From: Caryophanales bacterium
GTDB taxonomy: Bacteria > Bacillota > Bacilli > Bacillales > Amphibacillaceae
Reading direction: 5' to 3'
Assembly: GCA_026168805.1 (NCBI GenBank)
Contig: JAPFDS010000060.1
Span: forward strand, 44,135-108,134
Length of the DNA: 64,000 bases
The stretch's first letter is position 1. The number at the start of each line of letters is the position of its first letter. Below the pieces are notes generated by a model. That model searched no databases. It was not told the DNA's origin and saw only the letters and a list, made by a program, of their open reading frames with translations. The position numbers were made by a program, and so were the translations under genes. Shown piece after piece: positions 8,404 through 14,858 of this stretch.

Positions 8404-9450
8404 ATGAAAAATAATAAACAATCTCGAATTGTAAAGCGGAAACGCCGGTTTCGAAAAAGAGTATATTTTATTGTCATTCCTCTTCTCATCGTCGTCATCG
8501 CAGCTGCAGCTCTTTTCACACGGTTATATATGAAAGCAGATTCTGTTCTGTCAGATTCTTACCGAGATGATGGACGTGAACGATCTGATTTACGAGTGGA
8601 CGATGTTGATCCTAAGTTTGATAATGTGTCCATTTTGCTCATGGGTGTCGACTCCAGTGACAAGCGTGACAATACGGAAAGTGCTCGAACAGATGCGTTG
8701 ATGGTTGCTACATTGAATAAAGACGATAAAAGTGTAAAGCTCGTCAGTATTCCTCGTGACTCTCTCGTGTATATTCCAGAAGTCGATTATGAAACAAAAA
8801 TTAACCATGCCCATGCCTATGGACAAGAAAATGCTGTCGTTGATACTGTAGAGAGTTTGCTTGAAATTCCGATTGACTATTGGGTACGCGTAAATTTTGA
8901 TTCATTTATTGATGTTGTCGATGCTCTAGATGGAGTAGAAGTGGATGTTCCTTATGAGTTTACAGAACAAGACTCTAAAGACCGCGCAAATGCGATTCAC
9001 TTATATCCTGGCGTTCAAGAGTTAGATGGAGAGCAGGCACTTGCACTCACTCGTACGCGTAAACTTGATAACGATATTGAACGTGGAAAACGTCAACAAC
9101 AAGTACTCAAGTCTATTTTAGACCGAACAGTTTCCCTTAAATCTGTTTTAAAATTAGATGATGTTATTGATGCCGTTGGTAAAAACATGGAAACAAGTAT
9201 GCTGCCTTCTGAAGTGAAAAGCTTTGTATCTTATGGAGTAAGTGGTAAGAAATTAAAAATAGAAAACATTACTCTAGAAGGTGATGATTACCAACCAGGT
9301 AATACGTACTTCTGGAAGTTAGATGAAATGGCTTTACAAGATACCATTCATGAACTCCAAGAACACTTAGAATATGAACCTCAAACGTCAACCGTGGAAG
9401 ACGATTCACATAGTTCTACAAGTGAAACAGCCACACCGTCCGTGGAATAA
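8404..9450 (+). CDS. LCP (LytR-CpsA-Psr) family wall polymer ligase
   Basis: 348-residue membrane-anchored enzyme that transfers teichoic acid or other anionic polymers from the undecaprenyl carrier to peptidoglycan outside the cell. A short basic N-terminus (residues 1-20) leads into one membrane helix (21-42). The LCP domain (about 75-230) has SILLMGVDSSD, ARTDALMVATLN, VSIPRDSLVYIP, INHAHAYG and LTRTRKLDNDIERGKRQQQV, covering the Arg/Asp residues that hold the pyrophosphate and metal. A low-complexity Ser/Thr/Glu tail follows residue 320. AAGGGG precedes the ATG. It is divergent from tagA and followed by its own terminator. The regulator label (LytR) sometimes given to the family is historical; a ligase role is favoured. 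Confidence 0.92.
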   Translation: MKNNKQSRIVKRKRRFRKRVYFIVIPLLIVVIAAAALFTRLYMKADSVLSDSYRDDGRERSDLRVDDVDPKFDNVSILLMGVDSSDKRDNTESARTDALMVATLNKDDKSVKLVSIPRDSLVYIPEVDYETKINHAHAYGQENAVVDTVESLLEIPIDYWVRVNFDSFIDVVDALDGVEVDVPYEFTEQDSKDRANAIHLYPGVQELDGEQALALTRTRKLDNDIERGKRQQQVLKSILDRTVSLKSVLKLDDVIDAVGKNMETSMLPSEVKSFVSYGVSGKKLKIENITLEGDDYQPGNTYFWKLDEMALQDTIHELQEHLEYEPQTSTVEDDSHSSTSETATPSVE

Positions 9451-9461
9451 GAACAATAATT

Positions 9462-9520
9462 AAAAAACTATTCATCGCTAAGCTCCTCACGTGAGCAGCC
9501 TAGTGGTGAATAGTTTTTTT
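9462..9520 (+). terminator. Intrinsic terminator of the LCP gene
   Basis: A long imperfect stem pairs the AACTATTCATCGCT and AGTGGTGAATAGTT arms with two G-U pairs. An inner CTCACGTGAG palindrome sits in the loop, and seven T residues follow. It is preceded by an A-run, so it may also stop transcription coming from the right. Confidence 0.85.
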
Positions 9521-9534
9521 ATGGGTTTATGCGT

Positions 9535-9655
9535 GGATAGTGCTTCGATTTTCGGGGGCAGTCCAAATTCAGGCACTAAAGCCGCGGATAGGCCTCCGAT
9601 TTCCAGCAACACTCAAAACCCAAGCACTAACTTCCCCGATATAGCTGGGTTTCAT
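9535..9655. repeat. Degenerate tandem repeat with 51-bp period (family B)
   Basis: Two adjacent units, 9535-9585 and 9586-9636, both begin GGATAG and both contain CGATTT, CA-x-TC and GCACTAA at the same offsets, with a decayed third copy after them. Read on the minus strand, the GGCTTTAGTGCC and GCACTATCC words match the array near 63.7 kb in the same register. It fills the gap between the LCP gene and the aminotransferase gene; no open frame of credible coding character was seen. Confidence 0.6.
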
Positions 9656-9780
9656 CGCTATTATGACATTCGCCCAATTAAACTGATTATATAAACATTT
9701 TCGTTGAACGCTCATCCTGCAACTGAATATGGTAAACTTATGTAGAAAGAGATTATGAAAAAAGTAAGGAGTGTTGATCC

Positions 9781-10947
9781 ATGAACGTAAAACCTTCAAA
9801 ACGAATGGAACAATTTTCACCAGCGATTTTCGGTGATTTAAAACAAGCAGCTCACAAAAAAGCAGCAGCTGGCTTTGACATTTTTGATTTAAGTTTAGGA
9901 AGTCCAGATCTTCCTCCAGCAGATATCGTCCGCGAAAAGTTATCTGAAGCGAGCGCGGATGAGAAAATGTATGGATATACGTTAGGTGGAATCGACCGCT
10001 TTAACGAAGCTGTCGCAGATTATTACAAACGACGTTCAGACGTACATATTGATCCTCATACGGAAGTCATTCAAACAATGGGATCTCAAGAAGGAATTGT
10101 TCATCTTCCTTTAGCTTTTTGTGATAAAGGAGATATTGTGCTGACGACTGATCCAGCATATGTCGCTTATGACATTGGAATCAAACTTGCGGAAGCAGAG
10201 CCTTATCATATGCCACTCACTGCGGAAAATAATTTTCTGCCAGACTTGAAAGCGATACCAAAAGATATTGTAGAACGAGCAAAGTTACTGATTTTAAATT
10301 TACCAGGGAATCCAGTTCCTGCCACACCGACAACAGAATATTTTGAAGAAGTAGTCGCGTTTGCAAAAGAGCATAACATTTTAGTTCTTCATGACGCTGC
10401 TTATTCAGAGTATTATTTTGAGGGGGACAAGCCGGTAAGTTTCTTGTCCACTCCTGGAGCGAAAGATGTTGGCCTTGAAATCAATTCCCTATCTAAAAGC
10501 TTTAGTTTAGCTGGGGCACGTATTGCATATATCGTTGGAAATCGTGAGGCAATTTCAATCATGAGACAACTCAAATCCAACTTAGATTATGGAACGTTTG
10601 CACCGATTCAAGAAGCGGCCATTGTGGCTCTTGATCATGCGGAAGAAATTACCGACCGATTGCGGGCAACGTTTTCGGAGCGCTATCACATTGTCATGGA
10701 TGGAATGAAAGAACTCGGCTGGGAAACAGCAGATTCAAGTGGAGGAATGTTCGTTTGGGCGAAATTCCCGCACGATATGAACGATATTGATTTCGTGTTC
10801 CATGTCATTGATGAAGTTGGCGTCGTCCTCGTCCCGGGAAGTATTTTCGGCCCTGCTGGAAAAGGATTTGTCCGCATCGCACTTGTACAAGAACCTGAAG
10901 TACTGAAAGGCGCGATTGAACAACTGAAAAAATTACCGAAAGCATAA
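9781..10947 (+). CDS. Pyridoxal-phosphate aminotransferase, class I/II
   Basis: 388-residue fold-type I aminotransferase, a family of cytosolic enzymes moving an amino group to a 2-oxo acid. The Schiff-base lysine is Lys239 in NSLSKSFSLAGARI. PLP-binding motifs are YGYTLGG near 60, LILNLPGNPVPATPT near 170 with the substrate-binding Asn-Pro-Gly-Asn, DAAYSEYYF near 205, and the C-terminal carboxylate-binding Arg in GKGFVRIAL near 362. The opening LSLGSPDLPP and overall layout resemble LL-diaminopimelate aminotransferase-like and aspartate aminotransferase subgroups, but specificity cannot be assigned. The ATG follows AGTAAGGAG. It is a single-gene transcript closed by a strong terminator, convergent with the oxidoreductase gene downstream. 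Confidence 0.88.
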   Translation: MNVKPSKRMEQFSPAIFGDLKQAAHKKAAAGFDIFDLSLGSPDLPPADIVREKLSEASADEKMYGYTLGGIDRFNEAVADYYKRRSDVHIDPHTEVIQTMGSQEGIVHLPLAFCDKGDIVLTTDPAYVAYDIGIKLAEAEPYHMPLTAENNFLPDLKAIPKDIVERAKLLILNLPGNPVPATPTTEYFEEVVAFAKEHNILVLHDAAYSEYYFEGDKPVSFLSTPGAKDVGLEINSLSKSFSLAGARIAYIVGNREAISIMRQLKSNLDYGTFAPIQEAAIVALDHAEEITDRLRATFSERYHIVMDGMKELGWETADSSGGMFVWAKFPHDMNDIDFVFHVIDEVGVVLVPGSIFGPAGKGFVRIALVQEPEVLKGAIEQLKKLPKA

Positions 10948-10972
10948 GCTCGGTATATATATAGAACACATA

Positions 10973-11002
10973 CCCCTTACCTTATCTGGTAAGGGGCTTT
11001 TT
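10973..11002 (+). terminator. Intrinsic terminator of the aminotransferase gene
   Basis: CCCCTTACC (10973-10981) and GGTAAGGGG (10988-10996) form a perfect 9-bp stem with a 6-base loop, followed by CTTTTT. Confidence 0.9.
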
Positions 11003-11015
11003 CTAGTCAAAAATC

Positions 11016-11049
11016 AAAAAAACTGAATGGTAGAATATCTACCATTCAG
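11016..11049 (-). terminator. Intrinsic terminator of the MDR oxidoreductase gene
   Basis: A perfect 12-bp stem with CTGAATGGTAGA at 11023-11034 and its complement at 11038-11049, around ATA. On the minus strand it is followed by seven U residues. It lies 12 bases beyond the stop of the minus-strand gene. Confidence 0.88.
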
Positions 11050-11060
11050 CCCATAAAATA

Positions 11061-11987
11061 CTATACTGTCAGAACAATCTTCCCTTGCGCATGTCCTGTT
11101 TGACTTTGGGCATGTCCTTCTTTGATGTCTTCTAAATCAAGGACTTGGCCGACGACTGGACGAATACTATCCGCTTCAATGAGTTTGCGAATTTCATCAA
11201 GTGTTTCCCCGGAATGATCTGCCGACAATTGGAATCCTTTTACGCCATACTCTTTAGCTAAATCTTCATCTGGTGCGGTCGTTGTCGATGGCATGCGTCC
11301 ACCTTTTTTAAGCACTTTGAAACTGCGCTCTTGTACTTCCCCACCAATCGTTTCGAGTACAACATCTACGGGTTCAAGAACGTCTTCAAAGTTGTCTTCT
11401 TCATAATTAATCACTTGATCCACGCCAAGTTGATGTAGGAATTCTACGTTCATTTCACTGCATGTCGCTGCTACCCAGCATCCTTTTGCTTTAGCAATTT
11501 GGATCGCTAAACTTCCAACACCACCTGCACCACCTTGCACGAGCACGCGCTCACCTGACTGTATATGTGCAACATTTACAAGAGAAGTCCAAGCAGTCAA
11601 GCCTGCAAGTGGAACCGATGCTGCTTCTTCAAATGTAAGGTTTGTTGGTTTTTTTGCGAGATGGATTTCATCCACGGCTACCAATTCTGCGTATGTTCCA
11701 TTTCGCATCATATCTGGACTACCAAAAACTTCATCTCCGACTGAGAATTTGGAAGCTTTTGGTCCTACTTCTTTCACAACTCCGGCCACGTCCGAACCGA
11801 GAACAAGTGGGAATTCATACGGAATCATTTCCGCTAAATACCCTTCCCGAATTTGCCAATCTACTGGGTTCACAGATGTTGCTTTTACTTCTACAAGCAC
11901 ATCAGTTTCTCTCAGTTCAGGGGGATTGATTTCCGCGACTTTGAGTTCGTCTGCATGTCCATACTGTTCTAAAATTATTGCTTTCAT
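11061..11987 (-). CDS. NADP-dependent zinc-free alcohol dehydrogenase / quinone oxidoreductase family protein
   Basis: 308-residue medium-chain dehydrogenase/reductase of the quinone oxidoreductase type. The GroES-like N-terminal domain (residues 1-125) lacks the catalytic zinc cysteines and has VNPVDWQIREG and VLGSDVAGVVKEVG. The Rossmann domain carries VLVQGGAGGVGSLAIQIAK near 145-165, the nucleotide-binding motif. Enzymes of this group reduce quinones, enones or reactive carbonyls with NADPH. The start was placed at the ATG 11985-11987 because an AGGATGAGG ribosome site precedes it; an ATG nine bases earlier abuts that site and is unlikely. It is a single gene with its own terminator, and nothing nearby indicates the natural substrate. 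Confidence 0.86.
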   Translation of the reverse strand: MKAIILEQYGHADELKVAEINPPELRETDVLVEVKATSVNPVDWQIREGYLAEMIPYEFPLVLGSDVAGVVKEVGPKASKFSVGDEVFGSPDMMRNGTYAELVAVDEIHLAKKPTNLTFEEAASVPLAGLTAWTSLVNVAHIQSGERVLVQGGAGGVGSLAIQIAKAKGCWVAATCSEMNVEFLHQLGVDQVINYEEDNFEDVLEPVDVVLETIGGEVQERSFKVLKKGGRMPSTTTAPDEDLAKEYGVKGFQLSADHSGETLDEIRKLIEADSIRPVVGQVLDLEDIKEGHAQSQTGHAQGKIVLTV

Positions 11988-12118
11988 GTACCTCATCCTT
12001 TCAAAAATGAATGTTTGAAGTTCCTTTTACAGCAATATTTTTATAGCGTATATACAATATTAGACTCTTTTTAATAGAGTGGCAAGCAACATAATGTAGG
12101 GAAATAATCTCATCTTTT

Positions 12119-12148
12119 GGTTGACAGAGGCACCTCTTCCCGTTAACC
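12119..12148. promoter_or_regulatory. Palindromic site upstream of the amine-oxidation genes
   Basis: AGAGG-CA-CCTCT (12126-12137) is a perfect short palindrome flanked by GGTTGAC (12119-12125) and GTTAACC (12142-12148), which pair 6 of 7. TTGACA at 12121-12126 could serve as a -35 box. The site is about 100 bases before the GcvT-like gene, a plausible place for operon control. No glycine riboswitch fold could be recognised in the leader. Confidence 0.35.
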
Positions 12149-12245
12149 ATTTCCTATTTTCCTCTTCTAAAATACATATTCACTGAATAGGCTATTACCA
12201 CGAACTAGATTCACATGGATCAAATGTCATGAGGAGGATTATTTT

Positions 12246-13265
12246 ATGGGAAAAAACAATCTTGAATTAAGAAAAGAACATGAAAGTGTACGGGAAGGAG
12301 TTGGCTTTTATGACTTTACCCACGAATTGTTAGAGGTGAGTGGACCAGATGCAAGAAAGTTTCTGGACAAGATGTTTGTCAATAAGATTATTGGTACTCG
12401 TGTAGGTCAAGGAAAGTATACAACGATGTTAAATGAACACGGTCATATTATCGATGATGTTATTATTTTCCGTATGAAAAACGATATGTACTGGGTGTCT
12501 ACATTGTATATTCATGAAATGCTATCCTGGTTTGATGCTTATGTAGAAAATTTTGATGTGACGTTTAAAGATATTAAGGATATCACCGTCATGTATGCTG
12601 TGCAAGGACCAAAATCTAGAGAAGTATTAAACGATCTTCTGGCTGAAAGCATTGATGACTTACAGTTCAATTGGATTCACGATAACAAGATAGAAGATGT
12701 TCCTGTGAAGGTCGCTAGATGTGGGTTTACGGGAGAGATAGGTTATGAAGTGTATGTTGCACCTGAGCATATTCAATTACTAGAATCAAAACTGTATGAA
12801 AGTGGACAAGAATGCAACATCATGAAATTAACTACAGATGTAGTCTTATCCAGTCTGCCAACAGAAAAAGGCTATATGATTATGAGAGATTTAGAGAAAA
12901 TTAACCCTGTAGAAGCAGGACTTGGTTGGACAATCGACTGGAGTAAAGACTTTGTTGGGAAAGAAGCCGTCCAAGAATCAATAAAAGATGGGCCTACACG
13001 TAGTCTTGTCGGATTTACAGTCGAAGATGATGCAGCTAAGGTCAAACTAGAATCTGAAATTACAGCAAATGGTCACCTCGTTGGAAAAGTAACAAATTAC
13101 ACGTATGGATATACCGTTGAAAAAAGTATTGGTTATGCATTAATTGATAATGCTTTAACGAAAATAGGCGATAAAGTATTGATCGGCGACCAAGAGATTG
13201 AAGCAATTTTAACAGACAAAGTATTCTTTGACCCGAGTGATAAGAGAAGAAAAGGATTAGCTTAA
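12246..13265 (+). CDS. GcvT-like tetrahydrofolate-dependent aminomethyltransferase family protein
   Basis: 339-residue member of the GcvT/DmdA/dimethylglycine-oxidase folate-binding family. These proteins bind tetrahydrofolate and accept a one-carbon unit or remove a methyl group. The catalytic-region motif HIIDDVIIF is present with Asp70-Asp71, matching the essential Asp of T-protein, and so is RCGFTGEIGYEVY (T-protein has RTGYTGEDG). The C-terminal barrel region ends with ILTDKVFFDP. No other glycine cleavage gene is nearby, so it is probably not the housekeeping GcvT. It is followed after 40 bases by a flavin amine oxidase gene. It is a close paralogue of the N-terminal domain of the fusion protein at 14859-17819, with the same residue numbering at the Asp pair. 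A role in capturing formaldehyde from methylamine oxidation is inferred. Confidence 0.88.
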   Translation: MGKNNLELRKEHESVREGVGFYDFTHELLEVSGPDARKFLDKMFVNKIIGTRVGQGKYTTMLNEHGHIIDDVIIFRMKNDMYWVSTLYIHEMLSWFDAYVENFDVTFKDIKDITVMYAVQGPKSREVLNDLLAESIDDLQFNWIHDNKIEDVPVKVARCGFTGEIGYEVYVAPEHIQLLESKLYESGQECNIMKLTTDVVLSSLPTEKGYMIMRDLEKINPVEAGLGWTIDWSKDFVGKEAVQESIKDGPTRSLVGFTVEDDAAKVKLESEITANGHLVGKVTNYTYGYTVEKSIGYALIDNALTKIGDKVLIGDQEIEAILTDKVFFDPSDKRRKGLA

Positions 13266-13305
13266 TACAAATTTCCTTAATCTAAATACATTTGGAAGGA
13301 TGATC

Positions 13306-14634
13306 ATGTTGAACAAAAATTATGATGTCATTGTAGTTGGGGCGGGATTTGCTGGCTTGACTGCAGCAAGAGAACTGAGTAATAAAGGTCATAAAACACT
13401 TATTTTAGAAGGTCGAGATCGTATGGGTGGACGAACGTGGGTTGATCACCGCATGGGGAAAGACCTTGAAATGGGCGGCACCTATGTGCATTGGTTTCAG
13501 CCACATATATGGGCAGAAATTATACGCTACAACTTAGAAATTAAAGAAGTTCCAACATTAAATGAAGCATACTGGATTGCAAATGGCGAACTTAAAACGG
13601 GAACAAAGGATGAAATGTTTGGAAAGATTGAGGAAGGCATGAATATATTTTTGAAAGATACGATGAAGTACTTCCCTCGTCCATATGATCCTTTCTATGA
13701 AGAAGATCTCGTAAAAGAAGTGGATCATTTATCTGTAGCAGATCGACTGCGAGAAATAAGATCCGAAGTGAGTGACGAAATTTACGAATTGTTACGAGCG
13801 TATTGGAGTACGTATTTCAATACGGATGATTTGGAGGTACCTGGATTAACTCAAGCATACCGTTGGGCAGCTCTTGCGGATAATGATTGGAAAATGCTTG
13901 AAGATATTTTTGAACTATACAAAATTAAAGACGGCACAAAAGCATTGATTGAAAGTATTTACGATGATAGTGAAGCAGATTTACAACTATCTACTCCTGT
14001 ATCAGTTATTGAGAGAATGGACGAAGGTTACAAAGTGTTTACGAGAGGCGGTCAAGTGTTCACAGCTACATCCGTCATTGCAGCGATTCCAATCAACGTT
14101 ATTAATAATATTGATTTCAAACCTGCACTATTGGATGAGAAGCATCAAATCTCTACAGAAAAACAATCCAGTCAAGGGCAAAAAGTATGGGCAAGAGTGC
14201 GTGGCCTTACAGATACTGCTGTAATGGCAGCACCATGTGAATTTCCGGTCAATAGTGCACATGTAGATACAATTGATGGTGATGAGGGGTATCTCATGGG
14301 ATATATCTCAAATGCTGCCAAACTAGATGCTGATAATCCTGCAGAAGTGGAAGAACTATTTCGCAATTGGTTGCCACATATTGAAGTCATTGAATGTACA
14401 GGTCATAACTGGGTAGAAGATGAGTTCTCTCAAGGTGCATGGCCAGTTCTCCGTAAGAATCAATTAACAAAGTACGGAAAAGCGGTTCGTGAATCTGAGG
14501 AGGGGTTGTTTTTAGCAAGTTCTGACTATGCAGACGGTTGGGCAGGCTTTATGGATGGTGCCATTGAAAGTGGATTAACGACAAGTAAACGTGTGAAGGA
14601 ATATTTACAGCGAGTAAAACTAAATCTAGTATAA
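13306..14634 (+). CDS. Flavin-dependent amine oxidase (monoamine oxidase family)
   Basis: 442-residue FAD enzyme of the amino-oxidase family, which oxidises amines to imines with release of H2O2. The dinucleotide-binding motif VVGAGFAGLTAARELSNKGH lies near residues 10-30, followed by GRDRMGGRTW near 40. The C-terminal FAD contact SSDYADGWAGFMDGAIESG (about 405-425) is the signature of MAO-type proteins. No signal peptide is seen, so it is cytosolic. The start was moved to the ATG 13306-13308, because GGAAGG lies too close to the ATG at 13300. It is co-transcribed with the GcvT-like gene 40 bases upstream and closed by a hairpin. Pairing of an amine oxidase with a folate protein recalls dimethylglycine oxidase, where both functions sit on one chain. 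The substrate is unknown. Confidence 0.9.
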   Translation: MLNKNYDVIVVGAGFAGLTAARELSNKGHKTLILEGRDRMGGRTWVDHRMGKDLEMGGTYVHWFQPHIWAEIIRYNLEIKEVPTLNEAYWIANGELKTGTKDEMFGKIEEGMNIFLKDTMKYFPRPYDPFYEEDLVKEVDHLSVADRLREIRSEVSDEIYELLRAYWSTYFNTDDLEVPGLTQAYRWAALADNDWKMLEDIFELYKIKDGTKALIESIYDDSEADLQLSTPVSVIERMDEGYKVFTRGGQVFTATSVIAAIPINVINNIDFKPALLDEKHQISTEKQSSQGQKVWARVRGLTDTAVMAAPCEFPVNSAHVDTIDGDEGYLMGYISNAAKLDADNPAEVEELFRNWLPHIEVIECTGHNWVEDEFSQGAWPVLRKNQLTKYGKAVRESEEGLFLASSDYADGWAGFMDGAIESGLTTSKRVKEYLQRVKLNLV

Positions 14635-14666
14635 ATAGCTTACGAGTTTTCATAATCTATTCACTT

Positions 14667-14712
14667 AAAAGAAAGCAATCGGGCATTTCCAGGAGCACGA
14701 TTGCTTTCTTGT
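14667..14712 (+). terminator. Terminator of the GcvT-amine oxidase operon
   Basis: A 13-bp perfect stem: AAGAAAGCAATCG at 14669-14681 and its complement at 14698-14710, with a 16-base loop. The final bases of the stem supply the U-run (TTTCTT). The next gene, at 14859, therefore probably has its own promoter in the AT-rich gap. Confidence 0.7.
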
Positions 14713-14858
14713 TCAATCCATGCATCTAACAAGTACACTGCCCTTCATAGAACAAAAATAGAGTTCTTCATCATAATTATAATTATTAACGAATATGTAT
14801 TAGATAAGAATTAAAATCATTGAAACAAATGTACTGACAATAAAGGGAGGACTAATGT

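Noticed and set aside
12119..12245. Glycine riboswitch before the GcvT-like gene
   Set aside because: The palindromic leader lacks the conserved aptamer core elements; no tandem aptamer could be drawn.
12246..13265. Housekeeping glycine cleavage T-protein
   Set aside because: No gcvH, gcvP or other glycine cleavage genes are adjacent, and its closest relative in the window is the oxidase-fused domain.
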